Assembly: GCA_028283745.1 (NCBI GenBank)
Contig: JAPWJZ010000004.1
Location: 434,001 to 498,000 of the forward strand
DNA from: Micavibrio sp.
Lineage (GTDB): Bacteria > Pseudomonadota > Alphaproteobacteria > Micavibrionales > UBA2020
DNA: 64,000 nucleotides
Reading direction: 5' to 3'
Shown: one piece after another, positions 52,101-60,140 of the stretch
How positions within the stretch are numbered: position 1 is the first letter of the stretch
How the letters are laid out: every line of letters begins with the position of its first letter
Translations under genes and position numbers: made by a program
The notes under the pieces: generated by a model
The model's database searches: none
The model's input: only the letters and a program-made list of their open reading frames with translations
What the model was told of the DNA's origin: nothing

Positions 52101-52338
52101 TTTGAATAGAACCTTTCCTTTGTGGAACTCGCTGCGTCTTCAGTTCAGGGCCGAAGCGTTCAACGTACTGAATCAGGCCGTCATGGGAAATGTAAAAAAC
52201 ACACTCTCCAGCGGTGATCGCAACAATGGATTTGGATACGCTTCCAACACTTTGAATGGGCAGCTTGGCGGTTTGAACTCTCTCTATCAGGTGGGTGGTC
52301 CGCGCTCCTTACAACTTGCTCTCAAGCTGCAATTCTAG
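49114..52338 (+). CDS. Oar-like TonB-dependent receptor with carboxypeptidase-regulatory domain
   Basis: A 1074-residue outer membrane protein. A signal peptide (about 40 residues, ending SAHAQ) is followed by a carboxypeptidase regulatory-like domain (SGQVVDASGALVPNMQITLI, FPFVKPGKYSLVGDNPGFSS), a plug domain (RTEANYFTVDGVSANTGL, SVPGETTLGTTQSIVSIDAL) and a 700-residue beta-barrel ending in aromatic LKLQF. This architecture is very frequent in Acidobacteriota, where it serves uptake of oligomers or iron complexes. The gene lies after the ECF sigma/anti-sigma pair and before a PepSY protein, which suggests iron-siderophore uptake. Some in-frame ATGs precede the chosen start (49162 is the next one inside). 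Confidence 0.9.
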   Translation: MRFTNVLCLRHGLCSMRGNFLCLLFVLTILSLGTLSAHAQSASVSGQVVDASGALVPNMQITLINTATNTAFKTKTNNVGIYNFPFVKPGKYSLVGDNPGFSSYTENDITVTAAQALELDFRVQVGANKQSVTVSAYANNEINTTDATVSTVVDREFVENIPLNGRSFQSLMTMIPGVSVVTSNGVGSGGEMTVNGQRTEANYFTVDGVSANTGLKAGTYTGGGYAGSVPGETTLGTTQSIVSIDALQEFRATTSSYSAEYGRTPGGQFIFQTRSGTNEWHGTVFDYFRNNALDANNYFNKRTSPVTPRQVERQNDFGGTFAGPLRIPHLYNGKDRTFFFFSYEGLRLIVPTAATLTSVPSLSLRQNAPAALRPFLNAFPLPTPGTDATGSAAGTADYTAGWSSPSSLDTSSIRVDHHFSDKVQAFFRYSDSSSDSSTRANGSGTNFSMATITTQSGDTKTATAGVTNIFTPRFDSDLRFNYTSNASASNDTMDNFGGATPLTDSYLDTVPGFSTGKTLRMIMQFGNYYPEVQFKPFRAYQHQINVVETMNYSIGRHKLKWGVDYRRLSNYNFLTPMWEQGIYNNQSQVLTNQSQGVAFYISKYSAKPVYDQFSLFLQDEWKVTSRLNASLGVRWELNPAPHDADGHDPYAVTTTNLSNLNFTSGPLWKTTYGNFAPRFAAAYQAHQTPGWETVIRAGGGLFYDLGASSYASNEYQGVGFQSTGETVGAAFPFTQAQIDAIPAPSLTPPWQNEIYAIDPNLKLPYTWQWNVAVEQSLGRDQTLTLSYVGSAGRRLMKTIYYNATQAQKLNANMAGGLNFSSNGSLSNYDSFQLQFQRKMSHGLQALASYTWAHARDNGTSNNWGTAGLMYSASDYDIRSNFQLGLRYEVPGSYNNLVASAILKHWAFDARVTSRSALPLNILGTFTTDINTGVLQYQRPNRVQSQPLYKYGSQYPGGRIINYSAFQEITDANGNNIDGDVSRNYARSFGATQADLALNRTFPLWNSLRLQFRAEAFNVLNQAVMGNVKNTLSSGDRNNGFGYASNTLNGQLGGLNSLYQVGGPRSLQLALKLQF

Positions 52339-52348
52339 GGAGTTCCCA

Positions 52349-53569
52349 ATGGCATCCTTTCCTATGATCACAGCGAGTCGTGTACGGTTCTGGTATCGCA
52401 TTCACAAGTGGACGAGTCTTGTGTGTACGGCTTTCCTCCTAATGGAGTGTCTCACCGGGCTACCGTTGATCTTCGGCGACGAAATTTTCGACTCGACTCA
52501 TCCCAACCGGGAGGTTCGCCCAGCGAACCTCCCGCCCACAGCTCCCTATGCTCGCCTGGACGATATGATCCAGGCGAGCTACCACCTCTATCCGGGGCAG
52601 AAGATCCTCAGTGTCGGCTTCGATGACGACGAACCGCGTGTCTTCCTTACCATGTCCCCGCATGTGCCACCTGCTCCCAAGTCGAACGAAGCACACAATC
52701 TGATCTTCGATGCGCACACTGGAAAACTGCTCGAAGATAAACAGAAACAAGCGAGACAAACGGAGAAGTTCGATCTGATGGGCTTCATTGGTAGAACGCA
52801 CTTCTCCCTCTTTCTAAATTTGCCAGGAAGACTCTTCCTTGCAACGATGGCACTGACATTTCTTGTGGCACTCATTTCAGGTGTTCTCGTATATGGACCA
52901 TTTATGAGGCGGCTGGATTTCGGTACAGTTCGAGTGGGACGAACGCGAAGGTTGAAGTGGTTCGATCTGCATAATCTGCTTGGCATCGTCGTCATGACCT
53001 GGGCCTGTGTCGTTGGGGCAACAGGAGTAATGAACGATATAGAAGGGCCGCTCTTTGATTTGTGGCGAGCACAGGCACTCCCTCCTCTGCTCAAGCCATA
53101 TCGCGGTAAGCCAATGCCGTCGCATCTTGCCTCGGTGGATGCTGCCGTGAAAACCACGAAGAAAGCTCTTCCAGGAATGGAGATTACTAGCATTGGTTTC
53201 CCAAACCCGAAGACGACATCTCGTCATTACGTGATCTGGACCCGCGGCGATACGGAAGTAACGCGGCATCTTTTTACTCCGGCTTTGATTGACGCAGAGA
53301 CTGGGCAACTTGTTTCTTCCAAGGGATTGCCGTGGTATCTCCGTGTCTTAGAAGTGTCACGTCCATTGCACTTCGGCGACTATGGTGGAATCCCTTTAAA
53401 AATTATCTGGGCGTTCTTCGACGTAACCCTGATTGCAGTCCTACTCAGCGGGTTGTACCTTTGGCTCTCGCGCCGTAAAACGCCCGTTGAAGATGAGTTG
53501 GATCGTTTGGTCAAGCAGGAACAACTGATTGGAGTCGATCAGAGAACGGCAGCGGGACTGACACCATGA
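52349..53569 (+). CDS. PepSY-associated membrane protein (putative siderophore/iron reductase)
   Basis: A 406-residue inner-membrane protein of the PepSY_TM family. Membrane segments are at about residues 18-38, 160-182, 210-230 and 360-382. RVRFWYRIHKWTSLVCTAFL begins the protein, RRLKWFDLHNLLGIVVMTWA is the second signature with His, and GDYGGIPLKIIWAFFDVTLI the last. Relatives next to TonB receptors reduce ferric siderophores. The ATG at 52349 has GGGAG upstream and is ten bases after the receptor stop; the frame is open further into the receptor gene. The next gene overlaps by ATGA. Confidence 0.85.
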   Translation: MASFPMITASRVRFWYRIHKWTSLVCTAFLLMECLTGLPLIFGDEIFDSTHPNREVRPANLPPTAPYARLDDMIQASYHLYPGQKILSVGFDDDEPRVFLTMSPHVPPAPKSNEAHNLIFDAHTGKLLEDKQKQARQTEKFDLMGFIGRTHFSLFLNLPGRLFLATMALTFLVALISGVLVYGPFMRRLDFGTVRVGRTRRLKWFDLHNLLGIVVMTWACVVGATGVMNDIEGPLFDLWRAQALPPLLKPYRGKPMPSHLASVDAAVKTTKKALPGMEITSIGFPNPKTTSRHYVIWTRGDTEVTRHLFTPALIDAETGQLVSSKGLPWYLRVLEVSRPLHFGDYGGIPLKIIWAFFDVTLIAVLLSGLYLWLSRRKTPVEDELDRLVKQEQLIGVDQRTAAGLTP

Positions 53570-53790
53570 ATCGGCACCCATTTCCATTTAGAAAGATCTA
53601 TGGCTATCCCTTTATGCTGGCCCTCATCACGGCGTGCGGTCTCTTTTCGGCCCTGTTTGGAGATGGCCTTTGGGATGGGCTGTCCTGGATCGCGCTGGCG
53701 GTCCCGCTTGTGGTGGCTCTCTGGAAGTACACCCGCGCAATTGAAGCATCTTGGCCGTGGCGCAGGAAGGAAGTCAAACGAAGGCAGTGA
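53566..53790 (+). CDS. Small membrane protein at the end of the uptake cassette
   Basis: A 74-residue protein with two hydrophobic segments (FMLALITACGLFSALFG and ALAVPLVVALWKY, joined by DGLWDGLSWI). It is coupled to the PepSY gene by an ATGA overlap. Small two-helix proteins of this kind commonly follow PepSY iron reductases; the exact role is not known. Confidence 0.65.
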   Translation: MNRHPFPFRKIYGYPFMLALITACGLFSALFGDGLWDGLSWIALAVPLVVALWKYTRAIEASWPWRRKEVKRRQ

Positions 53791-54231
53791 TGCACCTGCG
53801 TACAGCTCAGCCCGGGATAAATCGCGTGGTGCACGATGTTGAGGCGGACGCAAGCGTGAGGTTTCTTTACACCTGACATGAAGGCTCGCGTTTGACGGAA
53901 GCTGCTGCTCACAAGAAGGCCCATCGCCTTCGCGCAGAGGTCTTTGCCCATCGAAACCGTGTAACAGTTGCAAAAGCTATAGCTCAGTATTGCGAACAGG
54001 CAATACCTACCAGCGAGTAGCAACAGAGCAAGAGTTCGGCTCCTGCATGCTTGACGACTTCGCCGCCGACGTCAGCCGGATAGAGCACTGGCTTGCGGAG
54101 CTCACGACGTTGTCCCGTAAGGGACACCTCTGAGGCCATCTTCACAAAGTACCCGCACTCAACCAAGAGCTCACGCACCAGAATTTTGAGAGGCGCATAA
54201 TCTAGGACGAAGCGAGTCCAAACGTGCGAAA
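53791..54231. other. Gene-poor region beside the tRNA
   Basis: About 440 bases without a convincing gene. Short open frames exist on the plus strand: one starting at a TTG near 53892 (LTEAAAHKKAHRLRAEVFAH, about 42 residues) and one near 54047 (MLDDFAADVSRIEHWLAELT, 28 residues). They may be decayed gene pieces. An integrase gene would be expected here for a tRNA island, but none is recognisable. Confidence 0.4.
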
Positions 54232-54268
54232 ACCCGGTGGAGCAAATGTTCCTGCTCTTACACCGGGT
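54232..54268 (-). terminator. Intrinsic terminator of tRNA-fMet
   Basis: ACCCGGTG pairs with CACCGGGT, with an inner GAGCA/TGCTC stem; on the leftward strand it is followed by TTTT. It starts 26 bases beyond the tRNA 3' end. Confidence 0.75.
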
Positions 54269-54293
54269 ATTCCGGGTTGACGGATTCGCTAAG

Positions 54294-54370
<77 letters not shown>

Positions 54371-54443
54371 CTTATGAATATACGCGGATATGTACGTGTC
54401 GTCAAAAGTGCGGAGGGTGAGCTTGTGAAACGCAGTTACTTCA

Positions 54444-56165
54444 CTATCGAGATTTACCGTTCGGAGGTATGGGAGAGGCCACAAACGCTGGTGGTACTGC
54501 ATCGGACGCGAATCGCCATGCCGACAAATACGCCAGTTCTAAGATCTTCTGCATCTTCGGGAAGTCTATTTTTTCCACAGTGTCCGTCGTGTGGTGATAA
54601 TCCGGATGGAACCCCGTAAACCACCAAAAGGCAGGAACGTTGTGCAGGACAAATGGAAATTGGTCCGAGCGGAAAAAGACATTCAGTGCTGTTTCGTGAT
54701 CAAAGCGATCATCCAGAGTTAGACCGACACGTTTGTTTTCCTGCTCGACGACACGGTTGTACTGGGGTGAGTACAGAGCTCCAATCAAGTTCAGCCGGTT
54801 CGAGGTATCCGAGGGAATCGTAATCAAACCGTCCGTCTGCGGGCTTGGCTTTTCATCACGACCGATCATGTCAAAGTTGATCTGGGCGCGCGTTGTTGCA
54901 AGCGGGCGTACCGGATGCGCGGCCATCCAGTACGCGCCCAGCAATCCCCTCTCCTCTGCAGCGAACACTACAAACAAAATAGAGCGACGTGGGCGTGCCC
55001 GATTCTCACCAAAGGCCTTTGCCAACTCCGCAACCCCGACCGTCCCTGAGCCGTTGTCATCCGCTCCGTGCCAGATCTCCTTGCACGCCGGGCCGGCCGG
55101 CACAATGTCGCCCTTCTCATCAATGCCGCTCTTCCCTACCGGGCATGGAGCCATGCCGTCATGATCATGATGCGCCGTGATCAGAATCGTCTCACGCTTC
55201 AGCTTTGGGTCCGATCCCTCCAGCAATCCAGCAACGTTATAGGTAGTTCCTGCACGTTCCGACTTATTGCGCAGATGAAGCGTCAGCTCCGTATCGGCCA
55301 ACGCTCTGCTTTGCGTACTCAGATCCTTATCGATCGCCGCCTGAAGCTCACTCGGAGATTCCCCGGCATTTGCGAGCAGAATCTTCGCCACATCGTCATT
55401 GATCCCAGCCAGCGGGATCGTCACCTCATCCTGCGCAATCGCCTGTAAGGGCAACGGCGTTTCGCGCACGATACTTCCGCCAATCTTCGCCGCACGCTCA
55501 GCGTTTGTAAGGTGCTTACGATTGGGCTCCGGCACTAACAGAACTGCCACGGCTCCATGCTCCTGCGCGTTGAGAAGCTTCACTCGTGAGGTCGCATAGC
55601 GCGTGTTTCCCGTCCCATTAAAGATCGAGTGCGGATCATCTTCCTGTGGCTCATGGTCAAAGACCAAAACGATCTTTCCCTTTACATCCAGCCCTTTATA
55701 GTCGTCGTAACCGAGCTCCGGCGCTGTAATACCGTACCCCGCAAAAACAACCGGCGCCGTCAGATCAACTGCTTGCTTGTAGGCACCAAAGGCTTGTGGC
55801 GCATGGAAGGTCGTATAAACCCCGGAACGCTTCAGTGTAAGTGATGTGTTGATCCGATCCGGAACGTACTCGATCAACTCGAAGGGTTGCTTATAACCAG
55901 CGCTTCCCTGGCCCGACGCAATCGGCTTCAGCCCTGCTTTGGAAAACTGTTGCGCCACCCACTCGATCGCTGCATCATCACCGGGCTGCAGGCTCATACG
56001 TCCTTCCAGTTTGTCGCTGGCAAGAAAGCTAAGATCGCTCCGCAGGTCCTGCTGTTGAATCGCGTCAAACCCTTTTCGTTCCACTACAGGAACTTTTGTT
56101 TGCGCCATCGCAATCGATGCAGAGGCGAGGACAGCAACCCATGCTGTAAATCGAGGAGTGTACAT
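54444..56165 (-). CDS. M28-family metallopeptidase with PA domain
   Basis: A 573-residue exported peptidase. A signal peptide (FTAWVAVLASASIAMAQ) is followed by a protease-associated domain (about 130-270) and an M28 catalytic domain. The co-catalytic zinc ligands are visible: His/Asp in TAHHDHDGM, Asp in HGADDNGSGT, Glu pair in FAAEERGLLGAY, Asp in INFDMIGRDEK and His in YHHTTDTVEK. Members are aminopeptidases or carboxypeptidases, likely used for peptide scavenging in the periplasm or outside. The ATG at 56165 has AGGA eight bases upstream; ATG at 56174 is an alternative. It follows the MFS gene by about 48 bases on the same strand. Confidence 0.9.
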   Translation of the reverse strand: MYTPRFTAWVAVLASASIAMAQTKVPVVERKGFDAIQQQDLRSDLSFLASDKLEGRMSLQPGDDAAIEWVAQQFSKAGLKPIASGQGSAGYKQPFELIEYVPDRINTSLTLKRSGVYTTFHAPQAFGAYKQAVDLTAPVVFAGYGITAPELGYDDYKGLDVKGKIVLVFDHEPQEDDPHSIFNGTGNTRYATSRVKLLNAQEHGAVAVLLVPEPNRKHLTNAERAAKIGGSIVRETPLPLQAIAQDEVTIPLAGINDDVAKILLANAGESPSELQAAIDKDLSTQSRALADTELTLHLRNKSERAGTTYNVAGLLEGSDPKLKRETILITAHHDHDGMAPCPVGKSGIDEKGDIVPAGPACKEIWHGADDNGSGTVGVAELAKAFGENRARPRRSILFVVFAAEERGLLGAYWMAAHPVRPLATTRAQINFDMIGRDEKPSPQTDGLITIPSDTSNRLNLIGALYSPQYNRVVEQENKRVGLTLDDRFDHETALNVFFRSDQFPFVLHNVPAFWWFTGFHPDYHHTTDTVEKIDFPKMQKILELAYLSAWRFASDAVPPAFVASPIPPNGKSR

Positions 56166-56213
56166 GCACAACATCCTACCGCTGCCGAAGAGAAAATCAA
56201 GCGGCTCCTGCAC

Positions 56214-57362
56214 TCAGGAGTTTTCCTCTGCGGAGAAACTCCGCCTCCTGCTCTGCTCCAGATAAGCGCCGCAGAACATAAGGACAGCCCCCGCGAACAA
56301 CAGGCTCATGCCTCCGCGCAAAGAGTGGTACCGTGCGGAAAAGACACCAACAAGCCACGGCAGCAGCGCGCTCCCAAAGCCTCCGGCGCAAAAAATCAGG
56401 CCGTTTCCTCGCATCGTTACCGCTTCCGTCAGCAGAGCTGGATAAACCGGTGCCACTGCGGCGGAGGCCATAAAGCTGCAGAACACCACGATCGGTACCG
56501 TCGCAGGCAGGAGCAGCAACATGGCCAAGAACAATCCATACGCCAACACGCATAGCCGTACCATCCACGTTGGCGTCTTCTTCCCATGCAGAAAATAGGC
56601 TGCGGCTAATCGTCCGGTAATGCTGCCGACCCAAAAGACCGTGGACAGTGGAAGCAGCTTGTTCGACGCCAGATAGCGCTGATTGAACATCGGCAGCCAA
56701 CTCGCCAGCCCCGACTCAATCCCAATCGCCAGCAGCGCCAATAATGCAACGAACAGCAGGCGCACACCGGCACGCAAGCGGCTTTTGCCCTGCGGCTCCA
56801 CATCAAATGTCGGCGCAGCACGCCTGCACAGGAAGAAGAGCATCGCGAGCAGAAAGACACCAGCGACCAACGCATAGGCCAGCGACCCGGTATGGGACAG
56901 CGGAAGCACCATCAGCAAAGGAGAGCAAAAAGCCGCACCAAGCGGCCAGAAGATATTAAGCAGCTCCATGCGCGAGGTTCGCAGCGCAGCGTCACTCTCA
57001 ATTCCCACCAGAACATTCGTGCTCGCCATCGTGATGCCCAAACCGAAACCGTAGCAGGCAAGGACGGGATAAAACCCTCGTCCCTCCACCATCATCATGA
57101 GCAACGCACTCACTGCTGTTAACGCACAGCCCACCGTGAGCGCGACCGAAGGCTTGCGCCACGGCATCAGCGGCCCCAACAGTTGCCCACCGAACTGGAC
57201 CGCAAGCGCTGTGGCCAGACGCAGATCAGCTCCGTCCGGCGACGTCGTCAGGATCGGCAACAGATTCGCATCCAGAACCGTGGCAATCCCCGTCGCAAAA
57301 AACAACACGTAGAACGGAAGAAACTGGGTCCAGGAGCGATGCGTGAATTTGGACAAAATCAT
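56214..57362 (-). CDS. MFS transporter
   Basis: A 382-residue transporter with 12 predicted membrane segments. ATALAVQFGGQLLGPLMPWR carries a loop 2-3 region, and GFGLGITMASTNVLVGIESD, MELLNIFWPLGAAFCSPLLM and SALLPWLVGVFSARY resemble the FucP/sugar-porter-like branch (the NFFWPLG-type motif in segment 5). Substrate cannot be assigned. It is the first gene before the M28 peptidase, divergent from cheA with 66 bases between starts, so an oligopeptide or sugar link is possible only by context. Confidence 0.8.
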   Translation of the reverse strand: MILSKFTHRSWTQFLPFYVLFFATGIATVLDANLLPILTTSPDGADLRLATALAVQFGGQLLGPLMPWRKPSVALTVGCALTAVSALLMMMVEGRGFYPVLACYGFGLGITMASTNVLVGIESDAALRTSRMELLNIFWPLGAAFCSPLLMVLPLSHTGSLAYALVAGVFLLAMLFFLCRRAAPTFDVEPQGKSRLRAGVRLLFVALLALLAIGIESGLASWLPMFNQRYLASNKLLPLSTVFWVGSITGRLAAAYFLHGKKTPTWMVRLCVLAYGLFLAMLLLLPATVPIVVFCSFMASAAVAPVYPALLTEAVTMRGNGLIFCAGGFGSALLPWLVGVFSARYHSLRGGMSLLFAGAVLMFCGAYLEQSRRRSFSAEENS

Positions 57363-57428
57363 TTTCTGCTAAAGCGTCTCTAAAGTTGCGTCGATGAAGC
57401 TATTGTGATTTCCCCGCAAGGATCTGCA

Positions 57429-59654
57429 ATGCCCTTCGACCTGGATGATGAAGTTCGCGAATTTCTTATCGAGTGCAACGAAAGCCTCGTCCATCTGGAT
57501 CAGGAGATCGTACAACTCGAACAGACTCCCGACAACGCTACACTTCTGGCAAGCGTTTTTCGTACCTTCCACACCATCAAGGGGACCTGTGGTTTCTTCG
57601 GGTTTTCTGTTCTGGGCGGGCTGACGCATGTAGCAGAAAACATCTTGGATCAGATGCGCAGCGGCTCACGTACGCTAACCGCTGAAGTCTCCGCTCTCCT
57701 GCTCGAAACCGTTGATGCCATCAAGGCCATCATGGCCTCCATCGAAACACAGGGCACGGAGAGCGACAACGACTATAGCAACCTTCGGGCACGTCTGGCA
57801 GCGGTGCTCGAATCCTCCTCTGCAGCAGCTCCCTCCCGCGCCGTCCTGCCTGCGGAGCCTCCCACCGCACCTTCGCCTGCGCCGCAGAGCTCGATCCCCT
57901 CGCCTTCCGATCCGCCACCATCGACGGAAGAGCTTCAGACACCCAAAAGCTCCGGCTTCATTGAATCCACTATCCGTGTTGACGTCGGCCTGCTCGATAA
58001 GCTGATGAACCTGGTCGGCGAGCTCGTCCTTGCACGCAACCAGCTCTTACAGGGCGCTACCGGCCACGACTCCAGCCTTATCCGGACCATACAGCGCCTG
58101 AACGCCATCACCAGCGAGCTTCAGGAGGGTGTGCTCAAAACCCGTATGCAGCCCATCGGCGTGGTCTGGAACAAGCTTCCGCGCATCGTGCGCGATCTCG
58201 CAACCGAATGCGGCAAGAAGATTCGCATCGAGATGGAAGGCGCAGAGACGGAGCTCGATAAGACCATCATCGAAGCCATCAAAGATCCTCTGACCCACAT
58301 CGTGCGCAACTCCTGCGATCACGGCATCGAAGCACCGCAGGATCGCCTTTCCTCCGGAAAGATCAGCGAAGGCACGGTTACTCTTCGGGCCTACCACGAA
58401 GGCGGACACGTCAACATCGAAATCTCGGATGACGGTCGCGGGCTCAACCCCGAGCGTCTGAAAGCACGTGCTGTCGAGAAAGGCCTGATCACCGAAGCGC
58501 AGGCCGCAACCCTCAGCACCCGGGAAGCAATCCATCTTGTCTTTGCGCCCGGTTTCTCCACCGCGAACACGATTACGACCATCTCCGGCCGTGGCGTTGG
58601 CATGGACGTCGTCAAGACCAATATCCAAAAGATTGGCGGCATCGTCGACATTACCAATAACCCTCAAGGTGCCGGATCGGTGGTGAAAATCACCATCCCG
58701 CTCACGCTGGCCATCATTCCGGGCCTCGTGATTAGAGCGGTCACGAAGGACGATGAACATCGCTTCGTCATTCCTCAGGCGAATCTGCTGGAGCTTGTCC
58801 GGATCGATCGCAGCGAAGCACGCAACGGTATGGCTCCTGCAATCGAGTATGTGAACGGAGCGCCCGTTTACCGCCGTCGCGGGCAGCTTCTGCCCCTCAC
58901 CTATCTCAACCGCGTGCTCGGCCTGCAACCGGAGATCTTTCCCTCTTCTTCAGTGATCAATATCGTTGTCCTGCAAGCAGAAGGAAGGCCCTTCGGTCTC
59001 GTGGTGGACGGGATCTCTGACACCCAGGAAATCGTGGTAAAACCTCTCGGCAAGCGCCTAAAGAACCTTAGCTCCTATCTAGGAGCCACCATCATGGGCG
59101 ACGGCCACGTAGCGCTGATCCTCGACATTCCCGGCCTCGCAACCCTGGCAGGCATGGCTGCACAATCGCGAGAGCTGCGGAAAGACGATCTTCGTACCGG
59201 CAACGGGGAGCCAAGACAAAGCTTTCTTCTCTTCCGTGCCGGCCGCTTCGAACGGGTCGCGGTCCCCCTGCATCTTGTTTCGCGTCTTGAGCAGATCGAC
59301 AGCTCCAGCGTTCGCTACGCCGCCGGCAAACCCGTGCTCCACTATCGCGGAGAAATTCTCCCGCTACTTGAGTTGGGCAGCTTCTTTGAGCAGAGCAGTA
59401 CCACCGTGCTCGTCTCCCCGGGAACGAATCTGCAGGTCATCGTTCTCGGCAACAACGAACGCAGGCTTGGCGTTGTTGTTGACCAGATTCTCGACGTCGT
59501 GGAAGAAAGCGTGAGCTACAAACGGCCTGCGCAGCACACCGGGCTCTCCAGCTCCATCATCCTCGGCAACACCATCACCGATCTGCTGGACGCGGAAACG
59601 CTGCTTGCCCCCATACCGCACAACGATTCGCCCCTTCTTGAAAGGACCGCCTAA
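57429..59654 (+). CDS. cheA: Chemotaxis histidine kinase CheA with two CheW-like domains
   Basis: A 741-residue kinase. The Hpt domain carries the phospho-acceptor His48 (VFRTFHTIKGTCGFFG). A Pro/Ser-rich linker (PPTAPSPAPQSSIPSPSDPP) stands where the CheY-binding P2 domain usually is. Then follow the dimerisation helices (LLDKLMNLVGELVLARNQLL), the ATPase domain (VRNSCDHGIEAP, DDGRGLNPERL, GRGVGMDVVKTNI) and two CheW-like domains, one after MTIPLTLAIIPG-type strand (VKITIPLTLAIIPGLVIRAV) and one from SFLLFRAGRFERVAVPLHLV. ATG at 57429 has AAGGA eight bases upstream. cheW starts directly after the stop. Confidence 0.95.
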   Translation: MPFDLDDEVREFLIECNESLVHLDQEIVQLEQTPDNATLLASVFRTFHTIKGTCGFFGFSVLGGLTHVAENILDQMRSGSRTLTAEVSALLLETVDAIKAIMASIETQGTESDNDYSNLRARLAAVLESSSAAAPSRAVLPAEPPTAPSPAPQSSIPSPSDPPPSTEELQTPKSSGFIESTIRVDVGLLDKLMNLVGELVLARNQLLQGATGHDSSLIRTIQRLNAITSELQEGVLKTRMQPIGVVWNKLPRIVRDLATECGKKIRIEMEGAETELDKTIIEAIKDPLTHIVRNSCDHGIEAPQDRLSSGKISEGTVTLRAYHEGGHVNIEISDDGRGLNPERLKARAVEKGLITEAQAATLSTREAIHLVFAPGFSTANTITTISGRGVGMDVVKTNIQKIGGIVDITNNPQGAGSVVKITIPLTLAIIPGLVIRAVTKDDEHRFVIPQANLLELVRIDRSEARNGMAPAIEYVNGAPVYRRRGQLLPLTYLNRVLGLQPEIFPSSSVINIVVLQAEGRPFGLVVDGISDTQEIVVKPLGKRLKNLSSYLGATIMGDGHVALILDIPGLATLAGMAAQSRELRKDDLRTGNGEPRQSFLLFRAGRFERVAVPLHLVSRLEQIDSSSVRYAAGKPVLHYRGEILPLLELGSFFEQSSTTVLVSPGTNLQVIVLGNNERRLGVVVDQILDVVEESVSYKRPAQHTGLSSSIILGNTITDLLDAETLLAPIPHNDSPLLERTA

Positions 59655-60119
59655 ATGAGCCCGCAACCAGAGCGTCGACAACAGCGAGGAGACACCATTC
59701 AGTTCGCAACCTTCCAGGTCGGCGATCTCTTTTTCGGCATTCAGGCCGTTCGCGTGCAGGAGGTCATCCGTCAGCAGGAGATGACCCGCATTCCCCTCGC
59801 CGCACCCGCCATCCAGGGGCTCATCAACCTTCGAGGGCAGATCGTAACCGCCATCGACACACGCCATACGCTCGGACTTCCCCCCGCTGCACCCGAGTCA
59901 CAGCCCATGAACATCATCATTCAGGCAGAGGACGGCGCGGTCAGCCTTTTGGTAGACAGCATCGGCGATGTTCTCGAAGTACCGCAGAACAGTTATGCTC
60001 CGATTCCCGATAACGTTCCACCGCGTCAGCGCAATCTGATCTCCGGCGTCTTCAAACTGCGAGATCGCCTCATGCTTTTACTCAACACCGAACAGCTTCT
60101 CGCGCTTGCCTGCAACTAA
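59655..60119 (+). CDS. cheW: Chemotaxis coupling protein CheW
   Basis: A 154-residue CheW: FATFQVGDLFFGIQAVRVQE, EMTRIPLAAPAIQGLINLRG then QIVTAIDTRHTLGLP, and LLVDSIGDVLEVPQNSYAPI. CheW links the receptor to CheA. The start is immediately after the cheA stop, so the two are coupled. The receptor gene follows after about 20 bases. Confidence 0.95.
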   Translation: MSPQPERRQQRGDTIQFATFQVGDLFFGIQAVRVQEVIRQQEMTRIPLAAPAIQGLINLRGQIVTAIDTRHTLGLPPAAPESQPMNIIIQAEDGAVSLLVDSIGDVLEVPQNSYAPIPDNVPPRQRNLISGVFKLRDRLMLLLNTEQLLALACN

Positions 60120-60140
60120 CGTTCACGACCAACCTTCCTC

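Noticed and set aside
53604..54023. A 139-codon leftward frame
   Set aside because: It is antisense to the small membrane protein gene and then runs through gene-poor DNA with no protein-like pattern.
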